Shown: positions 16,913-23,904 of the stretch, one piece after another
How positions within the stretch are numbered: position 1 is the first letter of the stretch
Layout of the letters: the number at the start of each line of letters is the position of its first letter
Origin: Streptococcus ovis DSM 16829
GTDB lineage: Bacteria > Bacillota > Bacilli > Lactobacillales > Streptococcaceae
Length of the DNA stretch: 64,000 nucleotides
NCBI RefSeq assembly: GCF_000380125.1
Contig: NZ_KB904580.1
Coordinates: 96,301-160,300 of the forward strand
Direction of reading: 5' to 3'
Notes under the pieces: generated by a model
The model's database searches: none
What the model was told of the DNA's origin: nothing
What the model saw: the letters and a program-made list of their open reading frames with translations, nothing else
Position numbers and translations under genes: made by a program

Positions 16913-18178
16913 ATGCCTAATCTTATTGACTATATAGAGGCTAGCCAGTACGATAGTTTTTATGACAAGGAAGTAAACACCCTAGACGTTTTAGCTTTAA
17001 CGGAAGTTACCTATCTTCCCTTTGATGGCATGGTAGCTGCTGATTTTTCACCCGATAAGAATATTTCTTTACATCACTTGGCAGTCCTATTTGACCAACA
17101 TTTTCAAAAAAAATATCCTTCTTTAGGTATGGTCAATAGAAATCGCTTGACCTTGCTCAGCCACCTCTCCACCTATAAACGCTATAAGCACATCAAGGCC
17201 TTTGCCTTTATCAATGACTACAATCTAGATAGTCAAAAACAATTTGCGGCTATCACCTATCAAGTCCGTCCAAAAGAATTCGTGGTTGTTTTCCGTGGAA
17301 CAGACGATACGCTGATTGGGTGGAAAGAAGACTTCCATATGACCTATATGGCAGAAATCCCTGCCCAAAGGACGGCTACCGAATACCTTACTGCCCTTCT
17401 TTCAAATCTGGACGGGCGAGTTACCATCGCTGGCCATTCCAAGGGAGGCAACTTAGCCATTTATGCAGCCAGTCAGATTGCCCCTCATTTGCAAGAACGC
17501 ATCCAGCAAATCTTCAGTTTTGACGCACCAGGAGTGCATGCTTCTGTCCTCGAATCATCAGGCTTTAAGGCGGTCGAGGGGAAAATCAAGCACTTTATTC
17601 CACAAGGATCTATCGTGGGGATGATGTTGGAGCCTCCTAAAAATGCTCTCATTGTCAAAAGTAAGGCCAATGGTCTTATGCAACATATCAGTTTTTCTTG
17701 GGAAATCGAACAGAATCAGTTTAAATTCGTTCCTGCTGTCACAAAAGATAGTCTACAGGTCGACCAGACCCTAAAAACATGGACAGCTAGCCTAAGCGAC
17801 GAAGAATTAAGAGAGTTTTTTGACCTTTTCTTTGGCATCTTTATACAAGCAGGAATTCTTCGATTTGGAGATATAACCACTGATACTCTTAGTAAAATTC
17901 AAAAAGTCATCCAAAATAGCCAGCAACTTACACCAAAACAGCAGACTATGATGGAGCATAGTGTCCGTCTGTTAATTGATACACGGGTACAAATCTGGAA
18001 AGAAGGATTGCCTGAGTTACCATCCTTACCAGACTTACAACTTTCTAGAAAAATAGACAGTCTCTCTGAGTTGCAATTACAAGAAAAACTCCATCATTTA
18101 CCCAAACTGAAAAAAGTCAATTTATCCGTTCCCATCCGAAATCTCTTACCTGATAAAACTGAAAAAGACAAGTCCTAG
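16913..18178 (+). CDS. Mbeg1-like (DUF2974) alpha/beta hydrolase
   Basis: 421 residues. Starts MPNLIDYIEASQYDSFYDKEVN, typical of the streptococcal Mbeg1-like family. It holds the lipase-type nucleophile elbow GHSKGG (Ser about 176) after a strand, with FRGTDDT (oxyanion region) before it and FDAPGVH after it as the acid site. The C-terminal 120 residues are helical. Cytoplasmic (no signal). Likely a lipase/esterase of unknown substrate. Its last three codons and stop (Asp-Lys-Ser-TAG) lie inside a palindrome that is copied again at 19254. Confidence 0.85.
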   Translation: MPNLIDYIEASQYDSFYDKEVNTLDVLALTEVTYLPFDGMVAADFSPDKNISLHHLAVLFDQHFQKKYPSLGMVNRNRLTLLSHLSTYKRYKHIKAFAFINDYNLDSQKQFAAITYQVRPKEFVVVFRGTDDTLIGWKEDFHMTYMAEIPAQRTATEYLTALLSNLDGRVTIAGHSKGGNLAIYAASQIAPHLQERIQQIFSFDAPGVHASVLESSGFKAVEGKIKHFIPQGSIVGMMLEPPKNALIVKSKANGLMQHISFSWEIEQNQFKFVPAVTKDSLQVDQTLKTWTASLSDEELREFFDLFFGIFIQAGILRFGDITTDTLSKIQKVIQNSQQLTPKQQTMMEHSVRLLIDTRVQIWKEGLPELPSLPDLQLSRKIDSLSELQLQEKLHHLPKLKKVNLSVPIRNLLPDKTEKDKS

Positions 18179-18188
18179 GACTTGTCTT
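18165..18188. terminator. Palindromic terminator, copy 1
   Basis: Perfect 20-bp palindrome at 18167-18186 (arms GACAAGTCCT / AGGACTTGTC), extended to 24 bp by flanking pairs. It contains the Mbeg1-like stop codon. The same 20-mer is at 19254-19273. Confidence 0.85.
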
Positions 18189-18195
18189 CAATCTA

Positions 18196-18225
18196 AGAGT
18201 CTGGGACTTTTGTCTCAGACTCTTT
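18196..18225 (+). terminator. Second terminator hairpin after the Mbeg1-like gene
   Basis: AGAGTCTGGGAC (18196-18207), TTTT loop, GTCTCAGACTCT (18212-18223): a 12-bp stem with one wobble pair followed by TTTCTT. Confidence 0.75.
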
Positions 18226-18273
18226 CTTAAAGAATAATGACCTATCATAGTAAGTTAAAACTTTTAACGGTTG

Positions 18274-18450
18274 TTAGAAAGCATAAAATACTAAAACAAA
18301 AATAGAAAGTAAAGAAATAAATATAGCTGTTAAAATTGCAATTTTTTTTATGATTGGCTTTACTTTAGGATTCATTCCTATAACTAAAATTATAATATCT
18401 GAAAGAATTATAAAAGAAAGAGTAAGAGAGATTACTGTTTTTTCAATCAT
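18274..18450 (-). CDS. Small two-helix membrane protein, possible immunity protein
   Basis: 58 residues: MIEKTVISLTLSFIILSDII, a short basic loop (NPKVKPIIKK), then a second helix AILTAIFISLLSIFVLVFYAF. I use the ATG at 18450 because it overlaps the stop of the secreted-protein gene as ATGA (18447-18450), which couples the two. No family is recognised. Small basic two-helix membrane proteins coupled to a secreted toxin-like gene are often immunity proteins; that role is inferred from context only. Confidence 0.7.
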   Translation of the reverse strand: MIEKTVISLTLSFIILSDIIILVIGMNPKVKPIIKKIAILTAIFISLLSIFVLVFYAF

Positions 18451-19067
18451 TGTGAAGTAATCCAATGAGGAGTTGCATTGGTTAAAGTACCTATACAACC
18501 AATAATAATCCCTCTTCCAGCTGCATTGTTATAAGATACTAGTCCTGAGCCGATAGCAAATATTCCAGCAATGATGCCAGCTACTGCACTAGCGGGAACC
18601 AAATTTGCTAGTGCGGCAACTCCAGCAGCCGAAGTAGCAGCTCCAGCCCCCATATTTAAAGCAGCTGCCAATTTATTTGAGCGAGTATTATCTAAATATA
18701 TATCTACACCTTTCCATGTATAGACAATCTTGTTAACGCCTCTGAACGCTCTAAATGAATATTTCGGACTGATTCTGACAGAATTATCAGTAAATTCAAC
18801 GTTATACAAATTGGTATCAGTAGTATTTAAAACTTCTTGTTTATACTTCTCTGACAATTTTATTGTTTGATTCTCTTCATCGAGCAATAAATAACCCTCT
18901 TCTACAAGGGTTTTAAAAGGAGATTCAATATTCAGATATGGTGTATCGCTTTCACTTGAAATGTTACTGCTATTCTCTGTTGCAAAAACAGTTGTGATAG
19001 GAACTACACTATTTCCAAATATGAGCAAGCAAGAACTGAATAAGGCAATTTTTTTAATAATTTTCAT
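18447..19067 (-). CDS. Secreted bacteriocin-like protein with Gly/Ala-rich hydrophobic C-terminus
   Basis: 206 residues from the ATG at 19067 (AAAGGAG upstream). A clear signal peptide, MKIIKKIALFSSCLLIFG... with cleavage likely after VFA (residue 29). Residues 30-105 are polar. The C-terminal part begins WKGVDIYLDN (about 118-127) and then a long Gly/Ala/Val stretch, GAGAATSAAGVAALAN (140-155), AVAGIIAGIFAIGSG (161-175), ending NNAAGRGIIIGCIG. This layout resembles large secreted bacteriocins of the geobacillin-26 type and other pore-forming peptides. It forms a coupled pair with a small membrane protein inside a direct-repeat-bounded insert. Confidence 0.65.
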   Translation of the reverse strand: MKIIKKIALFSSCLLIFGNSVVPITTVFATENSSNISSESDTPYLNIESPFKTLVEEGYLLLDEENQTIKLSEKYKQEVLNTTDTNLYNVEFTDNSVRISPKYSFRAFRGVNKIVYTWKGVDIYLDNTRSNKLAAALNMGAGAATSAAGVAALANLVPASAVAGIIAGIFAIGSGLVSYNNAAGRGIIIGCIGTLTNATPHWITSQ

Positions 19068-19139
19068 ATTCGACTCCTTTTCAAAAAAATAGTATTTTAC
19101 CTGCAAAACTTCTAGATAGGTCATGTTACACTTTATTAT

Positions 19140-19177
19140 ATTATACCAAAAAAACAATCTGTTTTTTTTAGTATAAT
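19140..19177. promoter_or_regulatory. Promoter palindrome upstream of the bacteriocin-like gene
   Basis: TGG-TATAAT on the minus strand (TATAAT 19140-19145) would drive the bacteriocin-like gene. It forms one arm of a near-perfect palindrome (19140-19156 with 19160-19177, one mismatch and one extra T) whose other arm carries TATAAT on the plus strand. Possible operator or two opposed promoters. Confidence 0.55.
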
Positions 19178-19250
19178 TAGGTTATTGACAAAATCTTTTT
19201 TACTTATCTGACACACTCGAATTAGCCATTCCGCAAATAGTTCTGCAACC

Positions 19251-19276
19251 ACAGACAAGTCCTAGGACTTGTCTGT
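19251..19276. terminator. Palindromic terminator, copy 2
   Basis: The same 20-bp palindrome as at 18167, here extended to 26 bp by its flanks. It contains the stop codon of the minus-strand DUF1803 gene, which also ends Asp-Lys-Ser-TAG. Confidence 0.85.
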
Positions 19277-19924
19277 CTTTGTAAATACTAAGGTTTCTTT
19301 ATCTAGCTGCATGGTCAATCGATAACTATGCTCTTCTACTTGCTCGATGAAACCAAGCTCTTGCAAGGCTAGTACAAAAATATCCGTTCTTCTTTGTAAA
19401 ACTTTTTCTTTTCGAGCAAATTTTAAGAGAAAGCTCGTCATGTATTTAAGAGCGTAATCTGGATTGACATCTCCCAAAATGGCATACAATTTTTCCTGCT
19501 CTTTGGACAAAGGCTCCTGCGTTCGCATCTTATAAAAATAGGATTCAAGCGTGTTTTTCTCCCTTAGAAAATCAACTCTTTCTTCAATGATCACCGCATT
19601 GGTTTGATTTGTTGTTTGACAAACAAAAGCGACAGATGTCAAGTCCTCAAAGACTGAAGATTCTGTCTCTACAAAAACCTCTTGTCCAAGCTCCAATCCT
19701 TCTGTAGAATCCAATAACTTGAAACCATTGCGGTAACGCCGATTCTCTCGGATAATATAGCCTGCATTGATGTAGCTTTCCAGTTGTCGGTCCACATTTT
19801 TTTCGTCTGAAAATACCTGTTTGATGTGACGAAGGGTCACTTCCTCGTGCTGGTCTAGATAATTGATTAGATTGTTAAAAAATGCCTGTTTAGTCAACTT
19901 ATTTGGATGAATAATGATAATCAT
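19262..19924 (-). CDS. DUF1803-like protein
   Basis: 220 residues, MIIIIHPNKLTKQAFFNNLINYLD..., a helix-turn-helix-like N-terminal half (LRHIKQVFSDEKNVDRQLESYINAGYIIRENRRYR, here given in short: a winged-helix-like region at about 28-68) and a helical C-terminal half. It resembles the streptococcal DUF1803 family. No ribosome site precedes the ATG; TATAAT ends only 6 bases upstream, so the mRNA is probably leaderless. Function unknown; a DNA-binding role is possible. The gene is convergent to the Mbeg1-like gene across the insert. Confidence 0.72.
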   Translation of the reverse strand: MIIIIHPNKLTKQAFFNNLINYLDQHEEVTLRHIKQVFSDEKNVDRQLESYINAGYIIRENRRYRNGFKLLDSTEGLELGQEVFVETESSVFEDLTSVAFVCQTTNQTNAVIIEERVDFLREKNTLESYFYKMRTQEPLSKEQEKLYAILGDVNPDYALKYMTSFLLKFARKEKVLQRRTDIFVLALQELGFIEQVEEHSYRLTMQLDKETLVFTKTDKS

Positions 19925-19930
19925 AGATTT

Positions 19931-19967
19931 ATTATACCAAAAAAGAGGATTATGAGACCTCTTTTTT
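19931..19967 (-). promoter_or_regulatory. Extended -10 promoter next to the rhodanese-lipoprotein terminator
   Basis: TGG-TATAAT (TATAAT 19931-19936) gives a predicted start on the A of the DUF1803 ATG at 19924. Directly upstream is a perfect terminator stem, AAAAAAGAGG (19939-19948) / CCTCTTTTTT (19958-19967), which ends the upstream rhodanese gene. The two elements abut. Confidence 0.7.
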
Positions 19968-19970
19968 AGC

Positions 19971-20417
19971 TTATTCTAAAACACCGCCGATAGCCTCTAC
20001 ATGCTCAATGCCACCCATGTCAAAAACCTGTGTATAACCAGCATCTCGTAAAATTTTAACGGCTTGAGCAGACCGAATGCCCTTTAGGCAGTGAACATAG
20101 ATTTTGGTATCTTTAGGTAGATCTGGGAGTTTTCCTGCCTGCAGATCTGCAAGGGGTAAATTTTCCGTAATTCCAAAATTTTCTGTCTCGTATTCTTCCT
20201 CAGATCGCACATCGTAAAACTTTGCCCCGGCTTCTACGTCAGCCTTGACCATGTCAAAAGAAATATGATTGGCCTTGGCATCAGGTCCAGCCTGGTCCCA
20301 GTTGATATCTGCTGCTTGGACAACTTCCTGCTGACTGGAACTGGTTGTTTTTTCCATTGGTTGACAGGCGGTTAACATTCCGACAGCAAGTAAACCCATT
20401 ACGAAAAATTTTTTCAT
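19971..20417 (-). CDS. Rhodanese-domain lipoprotein
   Basis: 148 residues. Signal peptide and lipobox MLTAC (Cys18). The rhodanese domain (about 50-148) has FYDVRSEEEY and an intact active-site loop VHCLKGIRS with the catalytic Cys at about 109. It should therefore be a surface-tethered sulfurtransferase or thiol-handling protein, unlike the Cys-less protein at 2751-3134. Single gene with its own terminator. Confidence 0.9.
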   Translation of the reverse strand: MKKFFVMGLLAVGMLTACQPMEKTTSSSQQEVVQAADINWDQAGPDAKANHISFDMVKADVEAGAKFYDVRSEEEYETENFGITENLPLADLQAGKLPDLPKDTKIYVHCLKGIRSAQAVKILRDAGYTQVFDMGGIEHVEAIGGVLE

Positions 20418-20510
20418 AGATACTTCCTTAGTTTTATTTTTCTCTATTATACACAGAGATAGAAGAGTGAAGCAAATTTCAAGTCTGACACATCCTTTAT
20501 TGCATTAAAA

Positions 20511-20532
20511 AAGCGAATGTTTCCATCCGCTT
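20511..20532 (-). terminator. Rho-independent terminator of ppaC
   Basis: AAGCGAATG (20511-20519) pairs with CATCCGCTT (20524-20532) with one wobble pair, followed by TTTTTT on the minus strand. Confidence 0.82.
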
Positions 20533-20537
20533 AATCT

Positions 20538-21473
20538 TTACGCTCTAAAACTTTCTGTTAATTGTGGTACCACTTGTTTCTTACGAGAAACAGCACCAGC
20601 AAGGAAGGCATGGTTATTTTCTAATTTGAAGTTGAAAGCCGCTTCCACCTTGTCCATATTGCGACCAACTGCCAAAATTTCAGAATTTGAGTTGACAATA
20701 TCTGTAATCATCAAGACAAAGTCTGAATAGCCGTTTGCTTCGGATGATGCAAGCATAGCTGCTTCAATTTCTGCTTGGCGCTCTAAGACTTCTGCAATAT
20801 CAACTGTATTGACTTGCGCCACGCGCACTTCGTTTCCATTCAATGGGAATGTTTTGGCATCAATATCAATCAATTCTTCAGCTGACTTGCTCGCTAGGTT
20901 TGTCCCTGCTTTCAAAAGTGCCAAACCGTATTCTTCCAAGTTTACACCAGCAAGTTCTGCCAATTCAGTAGCAACTTGTGGATCTGTTACATGTGTTGTT
21001 GGTGATTTCAAGAGAAGGGTATCTGAAATCAAACCTGAAAGCAACAGACCTGCCACTTCTTTCGGAAGTGTCACACCAGCTTCTTTTGCCTGACGGTACA
21101 CGATAGAAGAAGCTGAACCAACTGGTTCTAAACGCATATAGAGTGGATTAGCTGTTTCAAAGTTCGCCACACGGTGGTGGTCTACTACGCTCACCACTTC
21201 TACATCACGGATGTCTGAAATCGATTGTTGGAATTCGTTGTGGTCTGTCAAAATAACTTTTTCCACACCTTCTGCCTTAGCCGATGTCACCACACGAGGT
21301 GCTTCGACACCAAAATAGTTCAACGCAAAGGCTGTTTCTTCATTTGGAGTTCCAAGCGCTACTGCTTCTGCATCGCGTCCCCAAGCTGTCCGCTCCAAGT
21401 AAGCCCAACCATATGATGACGCAATCGCATCTGTATCAGGATTTTGGTGACCAAAAACTAATAATTTAGACAT
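20538..21473 (-). CDS. ppaC: Manganese-dependent inorganic pyrophosphatase
   Basis: 311 residues, family II pyrophosphatase of the DHH superfamily. Splits pyrophosphate to phosphate in the cytoplasm and so pulls biosynthetic reactions forward. Metal motifs: GHQNPDTDA (8-16), [15 protein letters not shown] (DHH, about 97-99). C-terminal DHHA2 domain with the substrate-binding [10 protein letters not shown]. Full length. A TACAAT -10 (with TGG before it) and AGAGG ribosome site lie upstream; it is a single gene. Confidence 0.96.
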   Translation of the reverse strand: MSKLLVFGHQNPDTDAIASSYGWAYLERTAWGRDAEAVALGTPNEETAFALNYFGVEAPRVVTSAKAEGVEKVILTDHNEFQQSISDIRDVEVVSVVDHHRVANFETANPLYMRLEPVGSASSIVYRQAKEAGVTLPKEVAGLLLSGLISDTLLLKSPTTHVTDPQVATELAELAGVNLEEYGLALLKAGTNLASKSAEELIDIDAKTFPLNGNEVRVAQVNTVDIAEVLERQAEIEAAMLASSEANGYSDFVLMITDIVNSNSEILAVGRNMDKVEAAFNFKLENNHAFLAGAVSRKKQVVPQLTESFRA

Positions 21474-21545
21474 GTTTCTACCTCTTTATCTTGTTTGTCT
21501 TATTGTACCATATTTTACATTTCTTGTGAATGGAAGAGAATGAGA

Positions 21546-21576
21546 AAAACGTGGAGCCATTCAGATTCCACGTTTT
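21546..21576. terminator. Terminator of the NatAB-type operon
   Basis: AAAACGTGGA (21546-21555) pairs perfectly with TCCACGTTTT (21567-21576). Followed by TTTTTCTC on the minus strand, 50 bp after the permease stop. Confidence 0.78.
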
Positions 21577-21624
21577 ATCAAGATCAATTTTCATACAACT
21601 AGCTGGGATACAATAAACAACACT

Positions 21625-22830
21625 CTACTTATTCCCAAATCCTCGTTTTAGACTCTTGAAGAAGCCCAGGTCATCTGTTTGCAAAATTAAACCTGCATAG
21701 GATTTACCAATATAATGAATCAAGAGGAGGGTCGTAATGGCCAAAACGATGAGAGAAATCGTACTTTCTAACACAGATGCGTGCCCATTGATCACACGAA
21801 TTGGCATGAAGAATGACGAAATAAACGGCAGGTAAGAACCAATCTTAAGAAGTAGATTGTCCACTCCGTGTTGCCCAAGTGCCATAGCCCCAACGAACCC
21901 TGCAATCACGAGGTACATGACAGGGGAGACGGCTTTGTTGGCATCTTCTGCCCGCACAACGAGCGATCCACACAGTGCTGCAAAGACCACGTAAATCAAA
22001 ACACCCAAGGTCGCAAAACCAACTAAGGTCCAATCCAGATTTTGAAGAACAGCATCCAATAATGGCTTGATGCCTTTCAGCATATCAGAATTTTCAAAGC
22101 TCTTATAGGCAGCAATTCCACCGATAACATACAAACCAATGTGCGTCATAATCACGCCAAAAATTCCTAAAATACGACCATGAAAATAGTTACTTGCAGG
22201 CACGCTAGAGAAGATGACCTCCATAATCTTTGTCCCTTTCTCATTGGCAATTTCCTGCGCTGTCGAAGAGGAGTAAAGGATGATAATGAAGTACATCACC
22301 ATAATGAGAGCATAGAAGGATAACATCTTTCCTAGATTTTCAGATTCCTTCCCGGTCTCTACTTTTTCTGAGATTTTCGGTTGAAGGGACAATGTGGCCA
22401 ATTGCTCATTGGTTAGGCCAGCAGCTTGTATATTTAAGCGACTTTGAATGACAGACAGGTTCTGTACAATTTGCGCCTTTTCAGTTTCTCCCAGAGGACT
22501 GTCACTATGAAAGACAGCCTCAACCTGCTGATTCTTGACCTGTATAGTCAGATAAGACACGATTTCCCCATCTTCCAATGCTTTTTGAGCATCTGATTCC
22601 GTTTGATAGTCAAACGTTGCATCTGTCAAAGAAGAGACATCTTCCTTCTGAATAGGTTCCTCAAAAAGAACAGCCATTTGAAAACGATCCGCAGCTGCAT
22701 TTCCTGAAATCAGTCCAATGCCTACTGAGAAAGCAAGGAAAAAGAAGGGACCAAGCACCATGATGAGAAAGGCGACCGACTTTACCTGACGTAGATAGGT
22801 TTCTTTAGCAACTAATAAGACTTGTTTCAT
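21625..22830 (-). CDS. ABC transporter permease, NatB type
   Basis: 401 residues. One N-terminal helix (SVAFLIMVLGPFFFLAFSVGIGL), a large extracellular loop of about 150 residues, then five C-terminal helices. ABC-2 fold of the NatB/YhaP group, with the conserved stretch SSTAQEIANEKGTKIMEVIFSS between helices. It overlaps the ATPase gene by four bases. Related pairs export sodium or, more often in Firmicutes, antimicrobial or lipid substrates; the substrate is not evident. Confidence 0.85.
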   Translation of the reverse strand: MKQVLLVAKETYLRQVKSVAFLIMVLGPFFFLAFSVGIGLISGNAAADRFQMAVLFEEPIQKEDVSSLTDATFDYQTESDAQKALEDGEIVSYLTIQVKNQQVEAVFHSDSPLGETEKAQIVQNLSVIQSRLNIQAAGLTNEQLATLSLQPKISEKVETGKESENLGKMLSFYALIMVMYFIIILYSSSTAQEIANEKGTKIMEVIFSSVPASNYFHGRILGIFGVIMTHIGLYVIGGIAAYKSFENSDMLKGIKPLLDAVLQNLDWTLVGFATLGVLIYVVFAALCGSLVVRAEDANKAVSPVMYLVIAGFVGAMALGQHGVDNLLLKIGSYLPFISSFFMPIRVINGHASVLESTISLIVLAITTLLLIHYIGKSYAGLILQTDDLGFFKSLKRGFGNK

Positions 22831-23720
22831 CCTTCAACCCCCGCTTTCATTTTGAAGATTTCATCAATAGTCGGCGTCTGCTGGTCAAAGACAGGGATAT
22901 ATTTACCTTCTGTAATGAGTTCAAATAGCTCTTCGCCTGCAGTTTCATCCTCTAAAATCAGACGCCAGTTTCCCTGGTTCGTCATATGGAAGGACCGTAC
23001 ATGAGGTAAGCTTTCTACTCGCTCTCGTGGTGTCTCTCCAGAGATAAACAACCTTGTCCGTCCATAACTTTGACGGATGTCGTTGATTGGACCATCTAGG
23101 ACAATTTCCCCTTCATGAATCATGATGAGACGGTCACAAAGTTCCTCCACATTGGTCATGACGTGATCTGAAAAGATAATGGTCGCACCCCGCTCTTTTT
23201 CTTCCAAAATAATTCGTTTTAGAATAGCTGTATTCACAGGGTCTAAGCCAGAAAATGGTTCATCAAGAATAATCAAGTCAGGCTCATGAATCAAGGTAAT
23301 AATCAGTTGAACTTTTTGCTGATTTCCTTTTGAGAGGCTCTTTATTTTATCTGTCAGTTTACCTTTGACCTCTAACCGTTCCATCCATACAGGTAATTTT
23401 TCTGCAACTTCCTTAGTTGACATTCCCTTTAACCCCGCAAGGTAGCGGACCTGCTCCATAATCGTCAACTTCGGCATCAGACTACGTTCTTCTGGTAAAT
23501 AGCCCACTGCTGCATAAGTGGCGCTGGTAAACGGTTTGTCGTTAAATACAATTTCCCCTTCATAGCCAACAAATTTTAAGAGTGAGTGAAAAAAAGTTGT
23601 CTTACCTGCACCATTTTTCCCGACAAATCCACAGATTGTCCCTGATGGAATATCGAAAGATAAGTCATGTAACACTTCTTTTTCACCATAACTTTTTGAT
23701 ACATGTGATACTGTTAGCAT
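22827..23720 (-). CDS. ABC transporter ATP-binding protein, NatA type
   Basis: 297 residues from the ATG at 23720, which has GGAGG at ideal spacing; the upstream ATGs lack one. Walker A GKNGAGKTT, signature LSKGNQQKV, Walker B LIILDEP and switch His FSDHVM are intact. The C-terminal extension (about 225-297) is typical for this exporter group. Forms a two-gene operon with the permease. The promoter overlaps a 16-bp palindrome that fits a cre site, so catabolite repression is likely. Confidence 0.92.
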   Translation of the reverse strand: MLTVSHVSKSYGEKEVLHDLSFDIPSGTICGFVGKNGAGKTTFFHSLLKFVGYEGEIVFNDKPFTSATYAAVGYLPEERSLMPKLTIMEQVRYLAGLKGMSTKEVAEKLPVWMERLEVKGKLTDKIKSLSKGNQQKVQLIITLIHEPDLIILDEPFSGLDPVNTAILKRIILEEKERGATIIFSDHVMTNVEELCDRLIMIHEGEIVLDGPINDIRQSYGRTRLFISGETPRERVESLPHVRSFHMTNQGNWRLILEDETAGEELFELITEGKYIPVFDQQTPTIDEIFKMKAGVEG

Positions 23721-23745
23721 AGGATACCTCCTTTTTAGTGCTTTT

Positions 23746-23774
23746 ATCATATCATTTTTTGCAAGCGATTGCAA
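23746..23774 (-). promoter_or_regulatory. natAB promoter with cre-like palindrome
   Basis: On the minus strand -35 TTGCAA (23769-23774), 17-bp spacer, -10 TATGAT (23746-23751). The perfect palindrome TTGCAAGCGATTGCAA (23759-23774) covers the -35 and contains TGCAAGCGATTGCA, a full match to the CcpA cre consensus. Confidence 0.75.
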
Positions 23775-23827
23775 TATTTTTCTAAAATTTTCAGATGCCT
23801 TTACAAATCAAAAGAATTTCTACTATC

Positions 23828-23887
23828 TTGCCAAAGACTCTGAAATGGAGTATGATAGAAAGTAATGATGACGCTGGCAGTTGCCAG
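23828..23887 (+). promoter_or_regulatory. Promoter and leader hairpin of the M3 peptidase gene
   Basis: -35 TTGCCA (23828-23833), 17-bp spacer, -10 TATGAT (23851-23856). A small perfect hairpin CTGGCA-GT-TGCCAG (23874-23887) lies just upstream of the AAGGAG ribosome site. Confidence 0.7.
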
Positions 23888-23904
23888 TTTAGAAGGAGTT
23901 TTTT

